This document shows, piece by piece, positions 33,210 through 41,495 of a DNA stretch of 64,000 nt; within the stretch, counting starts at the first letter, position 1; each line of letters starts with the position of its first letter. The notes beneath the pieces are model-generated. The model did no database searches. It was not told the origin of the DNA and saw only the letters and a program-made list of their open reading frames with translations. A program made the position numbers and the translations under genes. The DNA comes from Anaerolineae bacterium (GTDB lineage Bacteria; Chloroflexota; Anaerolineae; Aggregatilineales; Aggregatilineaceae), in NCBI GenBank assembly GCA_016926875.1, contig JAFGNU010000040.1, forward strand, positions 1-64,000. The letters are read 5' to 3'.

Positions 33210-34634
33210 ATGTCAGACGAAGTGAATAAGCCGCAGGACCAGGAGGAACCGCAGGTCTTTGCCGTGAGCAAGAGCCTCGGTGACAAATGGACATTCAACC
33301 GGCGAGACTTCATCACGGCAGCCACGGCGGCGATGGCTGCGGGGGCACTGGCTGGGTGTGGGAATGGGGAGGAATCGGAGTATGAGACGCGCAGGACGCC
33401 CGCCGCGACGTATGTGCCAACACCGGCGAGCGTTGAAGACTACTGCCGGCAAATATCAGCGCATCTTGGCCCAGTTGAGACTCTGGCGGTATCACCAGAC
33501 GGGACCATGCTGGTATCAGGCGGCGGCGACAAGACGATCAAACTGTGGTCGCTGCCGGAGGGGGAGCTGCTCCACACGTTGGAAGGCCATGCTGCTGATG
33601 TCACCTCAGTGGCGATCAGCCCGGATGGCACGCTGCTGGCGTCGGGGAGTTGGGATGACACAATCAAGCTGTGGTCACTGCCGGAGGGGGATCTGCTCCA
33701 CACGGTGGAAGGCCATGCTGATGGGGTCACCTCCGTGGCGATCAGCCCGAACGGCACGCTGCTGGCGTCGGGGAGTCAGGATGACACAATCAAGCTGTGG
33801 TCACTGCCGGAGGGGGAGCTGCTCCGCACGTTGACAGATCATACTTATTATATTATGTCTTATGTCACCTCAGTAGCGATCAGCCCGGATGGCACGCTGC
33901 TGGCATCGGGCAGCAATGATAAGACGATCAAGCTGTGGTCACTGCCGGAGGGAGAACTGCTCCACACGTTGGAGGGTCATACCGGCGCTGTCACTTCAGT
34001 GGCGATCAGCCCGGATGGCACGCTGCTGGCGTCGGGGAGTGAGGATGGCACGATCAAGCTGTGGTCACTGCCGGAGGGCGAACTGCTCCGGACATTGGAA
34101 GGTTGCGGTTATGTCAACTCAGTGGCGATCAGCCCGGACGGGACGCTGCTGGCGACAGGGAGTTGGGATTGCACGATCAAGCTGTGGTCACTGCCGGGGG
34201 GGGAGCTGCTCCACACATTGGAAGGCTGCGGTGCTGTCAACTCAGTGGCGATCAGCCCGGACGGGACGCTGCTGGCGTCGGGGGGCCTGGATAATGCGAT
34301 CAGGCTGTGGTCGCTGCCGGACGGCAAGATGGTGTCTTGCCTGCTAGACCCGGAGATGCTGCCTGATGCTATCCTGGATATTGAACTGGAAACGGGCGCC
34401 AGGACAGCCCTGCCCTGTGGTTCGCCGATTCCAAAAGGGGCGACCTGTATCTGTAACTGTGTGGCTTCTCGTGTCTACGGCCCAACCTGCGGCTGCGTAG
34501 GACACCGCAGCGAAGCGACCTGTTCCTGCGACAGGGTGTGTACGTGCGATACAGTCTGCTCGTGCGTGGGGGATTGCAGTTGTGATTCCAAAGGCAGCGG
34601 CGGCAGCGGCGGCCACTACTGGCACCCGAATTGA
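33210..34634 (+). CDS. Tat-exported WD40 lipoprotein with Cys-rich tail, copy 2
   Basis: A 474-residue paralogue of the preceding gene with the same layout: FNRRDFI twin-arginine signal and LAGC lipobox, seven WD40 repeats, and a Cys-rich tail. The tail has 14 cysteines, one CxC pair more than copy 1 (CSCVGDCSC), and the identical end GSGGSGGHYWHPN. The third repeat has a longer loop (DHTYYIMSYV), and two repeats have Cys in place of the conserved GH His (LEGCG). ATG 33210 is chosen over the track start because GGGGAGGA lies seven bases upstream and the longer leader frame is not conserved in copy 1. Confidence 0.85.
   Translation: MSDEVNKPQDQEEPQVFAVSKSLGDKWTFNRRDFITAATAAMAAGALAGCGNGEESEYETRRTPAATYVPTPASVEDYCRQISAHLGPVETLAVSPDGTMLVSGGGDKTIKLWSLPEGELLHTLEGHAADVTSVAISPDGTLLASGSWDDTIKLWSLPEGDLLHTVEGHADGVTSVAISPNGTLLASGSQDDTIKLWSLPEGELLRTLTDHTYYIMSYVTSVAISPDGTLLASGSNDKTIKLWSLPEGELLHTLEGHTGAVTSVAISPDGTLLASGSEDGTIKLWSLPEGELLRTLEGCGYVNSVAISPDGTLLATGSWDCTIKLWSLPGGELLHTLEGCGAVNSVAISPDGTLLASGGLDNAIRLWSLPDGKMVSCLLDPEMLPDAILDIELETGARTALPCGSPIPKGATCICNCVASRVYGPTCGCVGHRSEATCSCDRVCTCDTVCSCVGDCSCDSKGSGGSGGHYWHPN
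33500..34340 (+). repeat. Tandem WD40 coding repeats, copy 2
   Basis: Seven units share the motifs of copy 1. Two units are slightly shorter and one is longer. Confidence 0.78.
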
Positions 34635-34680
34635 TTCAGGTGATCGTGCTGGCTGGCGTCTATCCCACCTCTGATAGCGG

Positions 34681-34716
34681 AAGCGGGCATCTCCCCGGTG
34701 ATGCCCGCTTGTTGTT
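34681..34716 (+). terminator. Terminator after WD40 copy 2
   Basis: AAGCGGGCATC pairs perfectly with GATGCCCGCTT (34681-34691 with 34700-34710), followed by GTTGTTC. It lies between convergent genes and just beyond the valS stop. Confidence 0.65.
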
Positions 34717-34721
34717 CTGGC

Positions 34722-37355
34722 TTAGCTGCCCAGGCTGGACAGGCGTTCCTCGACCGCCTGGCGGCTGGCCGTCAGCGATTCAAGCTTGTCGCGCTCACGC
34801 TGCACGACGTCGGGCTTGGCTTTGCTGACAAAGCTCTCGTTTTGCAGCAGGCCGTTGGTGCGCGCGATCTGCTGAGCGAGATTGCCAAGCTCGCGCGCCA
34901 GGCGCTCGCGTTCGGCATCCAGATCGACCAGATCGGCCAGCGGCAGGTAAACCGTCACATCATCGGCGACGATGGCAGCCGCTTTGCCGGGGACCTCTCC
35001 GGCAGCGTCCAGCAGGGTGATCTGCTTGATGTTGCACAGCCGTGCGAACAGGTCGCGGTGCGCGTTGATCAGGTCGCGGTGCGCGCCGGGATCAACCAGC
35101 GCGCCGATCCTGTGCGCCGGTTCGACCTTGTATTCGGCGCGGGCGTTGCGAATGCCGCGCACCAGATCGATCAGGATGCTGAACTCCGCTTCGGCGTCGG
35201 CGTGCTCGTAGGCCGGGTTGGCGGTTGGCCACTCGGCAGTGATCAGCGGGCCTTCGCCGGTGGGCAGATAGCGCCAGATTTCCTCGGTGATGAACGGGAT
35301 ATACGGGTGCAGCAGGCGCAGGCACGCATCCAGCACGGCCAGCAGCACGTCCAGCGTGCGCTCACGGGCAGCGGGATCGCCCCCGTAGAGCGCGTTTTTG
35401 CTGATCTCGACATACCAGTCTGCAAATTCGTTCCACAGGAACTCAAGCACCTGGCGGCCCGCCTCACCGTACTGGTACGTATCAAACAGGTGTTGGGCGT
35501 TGGCGATCAGCCCGTGCAGACGGCTGAGAATCCAGCGATCCGGCAGCGTCAGCGCGGCGCGATCCGGTTCTTTGGGAGTGTAGCCGTCCAGGTTGGACCA
35601 CACGAAGCGCGACATCTGCCACAGCTTGTTGCCAAAATTGCGGCTGTACTCGATGCGGCTTTCGGCCAGGTTCATGTCATTGCCGGGCGAGCTGCCGGTC
35701 AGCAGGGTAAAGCGCAGCGCGTCGGCGCCGTACTGCTCCACGATCTCGACCGGGTCGATCACGTTGCCGTATGATTTGCTCATTTTGGTGCCGTGCTCGT
35801 CTCTGACCAGCCCGTGCAGATAGACGGTGTGAAACGGGATGTCATCCGTGAACCACAGGCCCATCATGATCATACGCGCCACCCAGAAAAACAGGATGTC
35901 GTAGCCGGTTTCCATCATGCTGGTTGGATAGTAGCGTTCCAGGTCCGGGGTTTGCTCCGGCCAGCCAAGCGTGCTGAACGGCCACAACGCGCTGCTGAAC
36001 CACGTATCGAGCACGTCCGGGTCCTGGGTGATCGCCGCGCTGCCGCAGTGGGCGCATGTGGCTGGGTCTTCGCGGGTGACGGTCGTCTTGCCGCAGTCCG
36101 CGCAGTGCCAGGCCGGGATGCGATGGCCCCACCAGAGCTGGCGGCTGATGCACCAGTCCTGGATGTTCTCCAGCCAGTTGTAATACACCTTTTCGAAGCG
36201 CTCCGGCACGATACGAATCCGCCCATCACGCACGGCGGCGATTGCCTTGTCGGCCAGCGGGCGCATCGTCACAAACCACTGCGTGCTGACCAGCGGCTCC
36301 ACGATCTCGCCGCCCCGCTGCGAACGCGGCACGACATGCGCGTGTGGCTCAACACGGATGGTCATACCTGCTTTTTCCATCTCGGCCCACAGCGCTTTAC
36401 GCGCCTCAAAGCGGTCCATGCCTGCGTAGGGGCCGGCGTTCTCGTTGAGCGTGGCATCTTGGTTCAGGATGTTGACCAGATCAAGATTGTGGCGCATTCC
36501 GATCTCATAGTCGTTGGGATCGTGACCCGGCGTGATCTTCAGCGCGCCTGTCCCAAACTCGCGATCCACGTATTCGTCCGCGATGACCGGGATGCGGCGG
36601 TTCAGCATCGGCACCAGGCAGTACTGGCCGATCACGTTCTGGTAGCGCTCGTCGTCCGGGTGCACGGCCACCGCCGTATCGCCCAGGATGGTTTCGGGGC
36701 GAGTGGTCGCTACCGGGATGCCGCCGCCGTTTTCCAGCGGGTAGTTGAAGTAATACAGGTGTCCCTGTTCTTCACCGCGCTCCACTTCCAGGTCGCTGAC
36801 AGCGGTTTGCAGGCCGGGCGACCAGTTGATCAGGCGCGGGCCGCGATAGATCAACCCTTGTTCCCACAGAGTCACAAAGGCTTCGCGCACAGCGCGGGAC
36901 AGCCCGTTATCCAGCGTAAAACGCTCGCGGTCCCAGTCGCAGCTTGCGCCCAGGTAGCGAAGCTGATCGACGATGCGCCCGCCGTATTTGCGCTTCCAGT
37001 CCCAGGTGCGGCGCAGGAACTCTTCGCGCCCAACTTCTTCCCGGCTGGTGCCCTCGTCGCGCAGCATACGCTCGACCTGAAGCTGGGTCGCGATCCCGGC
37101 GTGATCGGTGCCGGGCACCCACAGCGACGCCTTGCCGCGCATGCGCTCGTAGCGGATCATCAGGTCTTCCAGGCTGACGAACATCGCGTGCCCGTTGTGC
37201 AGCGCGCCGGTGACGTTGGGCGGGGGGATGCTGATCACGTATGGCTCGGCGTCGGGATGTATCTCCGGCTTGAACCAGCCGTTATCTTCCCACCACTTGT
37301 ACAAACGCGGTTCGGCCTCGTTGAAGTCGAAGGTTTTGGGCATTTCAGTTGTCAT
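34722..37355 (-). CDS. valS: Valyl-tRNA synthetase
   Basis: An 877-residue class I synthetase that charges tRNA-Val. The HIGH-type motif is in PPPNVTGALHNGHAMF (about 40-55), the editing domain spans about 170-350, a zinc finger is made by CADCG...CAHCG (about 415-440), and KMSKS lies in GTKMSKSYGN (about 530). A C-terminal coiled coil (about 810-877) is typical of ValRS. GAGGAAACC precedes the ATG. The T-box leader upstream of the intervening methyltransferase gene is Val-type and probably controls it. Confidence 0.97.
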   Translation of the reverse strand: MTTEMPKTFDFNEAEPRLYKWWEDNGWFKPEIHPDAEPYVISIPPPNVTGALHNGHAMFVSLEDLMIRYERMRGKASLWVPGTDHAGIATQLQVERMLRDEGTSREEVGREEFLRRTWDWKRKYGGRIVDQLRYLGASCDWDRERFTLDNGLSRAVREAFVTLWEQGLIYRGPRLINWSPGLQTAVSDLEVERGEEQGHLYYFNYPLENGGGIPVATTRPETILGDTAVAVHPDDERYQNVIGQYCLVPMLNRRIPVIADEYVDREFGTGALKITPGHDPNDYEIGMRHNLDLVNILNQDATLNENAGPYAGMDRFEARKALWAEMEKAGMTIRVEPHAHVVPRSQRGGEIVEPLVSTQWFVTMRPLADKAIAAVRDGRIRIVPERFEKVYYNWLENIQDWCISRQLWWGHRIPAWHCADCGKTTVTREDPATCAHCGSAAITQDPDVLDTWFSSALWPFSTLGWPEQTPDLERYYPTSMMETGYDILFFWVARMIMMGLWFTDDIPFHTVYLHGLVRDEHGTKMSKSYGNVIDPVEIVEQYGADALRFTLLTGSSPGNDMNLAESRIEYSRNFGNKLWQMSRFVWSNLDGYTPKEPDRAALTLPDRWILSRLHGLIANAQHLFDTYQYGEAGRQVLEFLWNEFADWYVEISKNALYGGDPAARERTLDVLLAVLDACLRLLHPYIPFITEEIWRYLPTGEGPLITAEWPTANPAYEHADAEAEFSILIDLVRGIRNARAEYKVEPAHRIGALVDPGAHRDLINAHRDLFARLCNIKQITLLDAAGEVPGKAAAIVADDVTVYLPLADLVDLDAERERLARELGNLAQQIARTNGLLQNESFVSKAKPDVVQRERDKLESLTASRQAVEERLSSLGS

Positions 37356-37506
37356 GGTTTCCTCGTTGTGGTACAGACATTACCGTTCAAAGGCGAGTGG
37401 TACGGGTGATTCAACTGTCTTGCTCGTTCGATCCGGTGTGCACGCGTTGACCGCTCAACGCCAGCGACAAGTGACACGCAGCACCACCTCCTTTCCAGGC
37501 TCCTGG

Positions 37507-38289
37507 CTACTGCGCGGGCTTGGTAGCCGTCATGATTAGTTCCCAGCGATCGCGCTCGGCGCGGATGTTTTCGAGTCCCACTTCCAGCATGACCACCTCG
37601 ACCTCGTCGGCAGTCAGCGCGCGGAAGACGACCGGGTGCTTGGTGACGCGGTAGGTCTGGCCGCTGCCACGCACGATAAACCGGTTGAACGTGACGGTGA
37701 TCGGCGGGCCGTCGTCCCAGTCCCAAATGTCAAACGTGATGACCTGCTCACCCGGTAGATCGTGAACCTGTCCCGGTAAAAAGCGGGGCCGGTCTTCGAT
37801 CAGCGGCTCAAAGTCGCGCATACCGATCAACAACATGCCGCCCGGTCGCAGCAGTTCGGAAAAAATCAACAGCGTTTCTTCGATCTGGTCGTCGCGCAGC
37901 AGGTGCGGGATCGAGCTGCCTTTTGTGATCACGGCGTCGAACGGCCCCTGGACGCAGTTGTGCAGGTTCTGAAAATCGGACTGCACGAACGTGATCCGGT
38001 CAAGCACACCATGTTCGGCGGCATGCTGCCTGGCACGCGCCAGCAGTCCTCCACTTGGATCGGCGGCAGTGACCGTATAGCCCAGGCGGGCGAGGGCGAT
38101 AGACTGGGTGCCCGGCCCGCAAGACGCATCCAATATGGTTTTGATCCCGTGCTCGCGAAAGTAACGCCGCAGGTTTAACCCTTCGCGTTCTAATTCGGCG
38201 TCCCAGTCGCGATACCACAGGTGATAATCCTCTGCGATCGCGTTGTAGAATGCGGACGTATCGTTGTAGTTTTTCATGTTGATCGCCAT
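37507..38289 (-). CDS. SAM-dependent class I methyltransferase
   Basis: A 260-residue cytoplasmic methyltransferase. SAM-binding motif I is ILDASCGPGTQSIALARLG (about 50-68), followed by VTAADPSGGLLARAR and DAVITKGSSIPHL. The substrate is unknown; the overall pattern resembles glycine/sarcosine-type N-methyltransferases only loosely. It lies between a Val T-box and valS. ATG 38289 is used: the track's TTG at 38295 lies in the terminator U-run, and ATG 38277 is an alternative. The only Shine-Dalgarno (AAAGGG) for 38289 is inside the terminator's 3' arm, so terminator folding would also hide it. Confidence 0.8.
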   Translation of the reverse strand: MAINMKNYNDTSAFYNAIAEDYHLWYRDWDAELEREGLNLRRYFREHGIKTILDASCGPGTQSIALARLGYTVTAADPSGGLLARARQHAAEHGVLDRITFVQSDFQNLHNCVQGPFDAVITKGSSIPHLLRDDQIEETLLIFSELLRPGGMLLIGMRDFEPLIEDRPRFLPGQVHDLPGEQVITFDIWDWDDGPPITVTFNRFIVRGSGQTYRVTKHPVVFRALTADEVEVVMLEVGLENIRAERDRWELIMTATKPAQ

Positions 38290-38293
38290 AAAC

Positions 38294-38566
38294 AAAAACG
38301 CCCTTTCGTCATATCAAGGACGAAAGGGCGAGCTTCCGCGGTACCACCTTGCTTCCCGACAGCACAGAGCACAACACGCTATCGGACGCTTGTATACGCG
38401 CTAACGGGCGTACCCGGACACGCTTAGCGGTTTACCGTTCAGCGTGACAACTCAGGAGCGACCTTCCGCGGTGGACAAATGTGCAGGCTTACAGCCGGTG
38501 ACCCGCACTCTCTGGCAGCGCCGGACCGCGTACTCCTCTCCGTCGCAGTGTTTGCAATGTGTTATT
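38294..38566 (-). promoter_or_regulatory. T-box leader (Val-type) of the methyltransferase-valS unit
   Basis: The minus-strand RNA contains the conserved T-box AAGGUGGUACCGCG. The UGGU bulge pairs with ACCA tRNA ends, consistent with tRNA-Val. It is followed by a perfect 12-bp terminator (CGCCCTTTCGTC/GACGAAAGGGCG) and TTTTT. CAAGG before the T-box can pair with CCUUG in the terminator loop as part of the antiterminator. In Stem I the specifier loop has AGUA on one side and GAAGGUCG on the other, giving GUC (Val) as the likely specifier. Uncharged tRNA-Val should allow read-through. Confidence 0.85.
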
Positions 38567-38572
38567 GAGGCC

Positions 38573-38602
38573 AGTATAGCACGCGGGATCAAACGGCGTC
38601 AA
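38573..38602 (-). promoter_or_regulatory. Promoter of the T-box transcript
   Basis: The minus strand reads TTGACG, 18 bp, TATACT with a TGC extension. This is the best promoter in the window and sets the T-box start near 38566. Confidence 0.75.
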
Positions 38603-38617
38603 CGGTGAATCACGTTC

Positions 38618-38848
38618 TCAGTCGATCCAGCGCGCAACTTTGGAGTCGGTGCCAACAACTTCTTGCAGCTCAAAAATCCGGTCGATTGCAGCGTCCATCT
38701 CGGCAAGATCGTTCCCCTCAACAATGGCGATAGCATCGGGTGTGCCAAACAACGCATCAGCTTTCACGACGCCGGGAAACTGGCGAATAGTCTGAACAAC
38801 TTTGCGGGGATGCGTGGTGGTGATAAAGATATAGGCCCAGACTTTCAT
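38618..38848 (-). CDS. Stand-alone Lrp/AsnC ligand-binding (RAM) domain protein
   Basis: A 76-residue protein consisting only of the alpha-beta RAM domain (AYIFITTTHPRKVVQTIRQFPGV, then DAIAIVEGNDLAEMD) without the DNA-binding half. Such proteins bind amino acids and form multimers. ATG 38848 is chosen because AGGAG lies nine bases upstream, so the track start is too long. It lies directly upstream of the T-box promoter on the same strand. Confidence 0.85.
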   Translation of the reverse strand: MKVWAYIFITTTHPRKVVQTIRQFPGVVKADALFGTPDAIAIVEGNDLAEMDAAIDRIFELQEVVGTDSKVARWID

Positions 38849-39084
38849 GATCTGAACTCCTGTATGGTAAAAAGCTGGCAAATGTGTTGTAGCCAAGCGA
38901 GCAGCGTTTAGCAGTTAGCGATCAGCGATTTGCACAACAAATGGGTGGGGATTGTGTTTTTTGCCAGACGGTAAGAACGAGAAATCTCTACTGCATGATC
39001 TGAGTAGAACATGCATTCTAGAATAATATATCAAAAGCCGCTGTCACCGTCAATGCGCACGGTGGTCGTCAAACGGTGTATCTG

Positions 39085-39906
39085 CTAGGCGGGCACACGC
39101 CCGCTGGTAAGAAGCGCCAGCCGCACGCAGAAATAGTCTTCCTGCCGGAGCAGGTAGTCTGGCGATTGTGGATCAATCAGCCTGAGCACTTCATGCCATT
39201 CTCCCTGGGCGATACCTGCGGCCTGCGCCGTTTCGGGTGGGACATCGCGCACTGCATCGGGAACCAGGTCGTAACGCCAGGCGTTTTCACCAAACGGGGC
39301 ATTGAACAGTGCCGTATGCGCCGAGGTTGTGACATGTGTCAGCCCTGCCCAGCGCAGCCAGGCAGCCGCATTGTCCGGGTGACAGGCGGGATCGTAGCGT
39401 GACCCTGCAAAGAGCACGCGCCGGAGCACTGCTTCCAGGTGTGGGCGACCAGGGAACACCAGACTTCGGAAGGGGTGCAAGAAAAAAACCATCACCGTTC
39501 CGCCGGGTTTAACCACCCGCACCAGTTCTTTGACCTGGATGGCGGGCGTAGAGAAGACCTGTGGGTGAAGCACATCTGCCGCCCATGCCCAATCAAACGT
39601 ATCAGCGGAAAACGGCAGCGGCTCCTCTAAATCGGCGGTCTGAAGCCTGATACGGTCGCGCATGTTGTGCAGTGCGGCCTGCTTGGCGGCGATGGTGAGC
39701 AGGTCGTCACAAATGTCAATGCCGGTGATGTGGCCTGTGCAGCCGGTGGCTTTGTCTAGCAGACCGAACAAACCGCCCGCTCCACAGCCGACATCTAATC
39801 CGTGTGAGCCAGATGGCAGATCAACCGTCGCTAACGCAGCCTGATAAAGCGGCATCATGTAGTGATTGTATTCTAACAGGGCTTCACCGTAGTCAGAATC
39901 GGTCAT
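39085..39906 (-). CDS. SAM-dependent class I methyltransferase
   Basis: A 273-residue UbiE/arsenite-methyltransferase-like enzyme. Motif I is GLDVGCGAGGLFGLL (about 37-51), followed by ITGIDICDDLL, a motif II region FDWAWAADVLHP and motif III LVRVVKPGGTVMVFF. The second half is less conserved and may bind substrate. AGGAAAC precedes the ATG. It is 26 bp downstream of the VTT membrane protein gene on the same strand, so it may end a udk-VTT-methyltransferase transcript. Confidence 0.82.
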   Translation of the reverse strand: MTDSDYGEALLEYNHYMMPLYQAALATVDLPSGSHGLDVGCGAGGLFGLLDKATGCTGHITGIDICDDLLTIAAKQAALHNMRDRIRLQTADLEEPLPFSADTFDWAWAADVLHPQVFSTPAIQVKELVRVVKPGGTVMVFFLHPFRSLVFPGRPHLEAVLRRVLFAGSRYDPACHPDNAAAWLRWAGLTHVTTSAHTALFNAPFGENAWRYDLVPDAVRDVPPETAQAAGIAQGEWHEVLRLIDPQSPDYLLRQEDYFCVRLALLTSGRVPA

Positions 39907-39931
39907 GTTGTTTCCTATCTGGGCGTGACAC

Positions 39932-40699
39932 TCAGTGGGCGAGACAGCTTTTTACCCAGTCGAGCGACAGCGCACCCGCTAGGGCGATAGAAGTGGACTG
40001 AATCGATTTACCTGCGAATGTTATGCTAAAAAAGCGCCAGACGGGCATATGGCTGGTACCGGCCATGATCCCGGCCAGATCAAACAACGGGTTGGGGACG
40101 ATGCTCAAGGTAAGGATGGTCAGCGTGCCGTTGCGATCCATCCATCGCTTGACACGGCGTACCGGCGCGGTTGTTTGCAGGGCAGCCAGCCCGCTGTAAC
40201 CGGTCATGTAGCCCGTAAACTCGCCCAGCGTGGCGCCCAACGCGCCACAGATGCCAACCAACCCTGGATGCAGCGAACTGCCCAATGCGAAGACAAAGAT
40301 TAAGCCGGGCGCCGGGAGAATCAGGGTCGCGTTGCTAAGCAGCATGGCAAGGAACGCCCCGGCGTATCCAAGCGTGGCGAAATCCTGCATTTTGTCACGG
40401 CTCAGGGTGATGGTTACTGTGAGTCCCAGGATCACCAGCATGGTCAGCAGGCGCAAGACACAGGCTAGGCGGGGGGCGGCTTGAAGCGCCTCAGCCGGGG
40501 CACTAACGGCTGCCTGCCTGGCGATCTGCCCACTAAGGCTGCCGGGGTTGCCAGGGGCGTGTGATATTGATGATGGGGATGATGAAGCAGCGGCAGCAGC
40601 AGGAGAATCAGGGGTGCCGGCTTGTGGTGGCGGTGTGTCGTTCGGCACCGGCCAACATGCTGCGAATACGCGCTGCAACCATCTCGATAGCCACCTCAT
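39932..40699 (-). CDS. VTT/DedA-type membrane protein
   Basis: A 255-residue protein whose C-terminal two thirds is a VTT (SNARE-associated) domain with about five hydrophobic segments and the family region ALGATLGEFTGYMTGYSG. DedA/VTT proteins are lipid scramblase-like. The first 70 residues are Ala/Ser/Pro-rich and polar. The start overlaps the end of udk by 92 bp, but GGAAGGCGG lies just upstream of the ATG, so I keep it. A start inside (Met87) would trim the polar region. Confidence 0.72.
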   Translation of the reverse strand: MRWLSRWLQRVFAACWPVPNDTPPPQAGTPDSPAAAAASSSPSSISHAPGNPGSLSGQIARQAAVSAPAEALQAAPRLACVLRLLTMLVILGLTVTITLSRDKMQDFATLGYAGAFLAMLLSNATLILPAPGLIFVFALGSSLHPGLVGICGALGATLGEFTGYMTGYSGLAALQTTAPVRRVKRWMDRNGTLTILTLSIVPNPLFDLAGIMAGTSHMPVWRFFSITFAGKSIQSTSIALAGALSLDWVKSCLAH

Positions 40700-41282
40700 T
40701 TTTGCCGCCTTCCGGTATGATCACATCAGCATAGCGTTTGCTGGGTTCCACAAACTCCAGGTGCATGGGGCGTACACTGTTAAGGTACTGATCGATGACC
40801 GATTCGACCGAACGCCCGCGTTCGGTGATATCTCGCTTTAGCCGCCGGATAAAGCGAATATCTGGATCGGCATCCACGTAGATGCGCATATCAAACCGCC
40901 TGCGCAGGTCTGGGTCTGCAAATATGAGAATACCTTCGACCAGGATGATCGGCTGGGGTGCGATAAGCTGAATCCGGTCGGTACGGCAGTGGCTTGTGAA
41001 GTCGTAGATCGGGACGGCGACCGGCTGCCACTGTTTGAGCAGTTCAATATGCTGGACCAACAAATCGGTGTCCAGCGAGTCGGGATGATCAAAGTTGACC
41101 GTGTCCCGCTGTGAACGCGGGGCATCCCGCAGATCGTGATAATAGGCATCGTGCGCCAGATAGGCGATGTGCTCGGTACCAACGCGCTCCAGGATCGCAG
41201 TGGCGACGGTTGTTTTGCCGGAACCAGAACCGCCTGCGACTCCGATCGTGACCGGGGTGGGGTGGTCAGACGTGCCCGTCAT
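40608..41282 (-). CDS. udk: Uridine kinase
   Basis: A 224-residue nucleoside kinase that phosphorylates uridine/cytidine in pyrimidine salvage. The P-loop is GGSGSGKTT (about 16-24), with DAYYHDL and NFDHPDSLDTDLL for substrate binding and ILVEGILIFADPDLR. TAGGAGA lies seven bases before the ATG. Its 3' end overlaps the VTT gene. Confidence 0.92.
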   Translation of the reverse strand: MTGTSDHPTPVTIGVAGGSGSGKTTVATAILERVGTEHIAYLAHDAYYHDLRDAPRSQRDTVNFDHPDSLDTDLLVQHIELLKQWQPVAVPIYDFTSHCRTDRIQLIAPQPIILVEGILIFADPDLRRRFDMRIYVDADPDIRFIRRLKRDITERGRSVESVIDQYLNSVRPMHLEFVEPSKRYADVIIPEGGKNEVAIEMVAARIRSMLAGAERHTATTSRHP

Positions 41283-41356
41283 GGTGCGTCTCCTACGAGC
41301 TAACGCGGCTTAAAATAAGTGCCCGCAGTGTAAAAACCGGGGCACAGTATTGACTG

Positions 41357-41429
41357 AGCCACCCAAGGGAATTGAACCCTTAACCTAACGCTTACGAAGC
41401 GTTTGCTCTGCCGATTGAGCTAGGGTGGC
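41357..41429 (-). tRNA. tRNA-Thr (anticodon CGU)
   Basis: The minus strand folds into a 73-base cloverleaf: acceptor GCCACCC/GGGTGGC, D-arm GCTC/GAGC, anticodon arm AACGC-TTCGTAA-GCGTT and T-arm AAGGG-TTCAATT-CCCTT. The loop gives anticodon CGT, reading ACG. No encoded CCA is present. Confidence 0.95.
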
Positions 41430-41495
41430 ATCCTGCCCCGCATTATAGCAACACGCCGGTGGCGTGACAAGTGTGAGTTTGGCGCTTATGTGCGT

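Noticed and set aside
31845-34340. CRISPR-like or minisatellite array
   Set aside because: The repeats are in frame, 42 codons long and encode WD40 blades. No spacers exist.
35793-37409. 538-residue plus-strand ORF
   Set aside because: It lies antisense to valS, has no recognisable domain and is an open frame caused by GC-rich codon use.
38277-38295. TTG start at 38295 for the methyltransferase
   Set aside because: It lies in the T-box terminator U-run, so it would be lost from or adjacent to the terminated end; ATG 38289 or 38277 is more likely.
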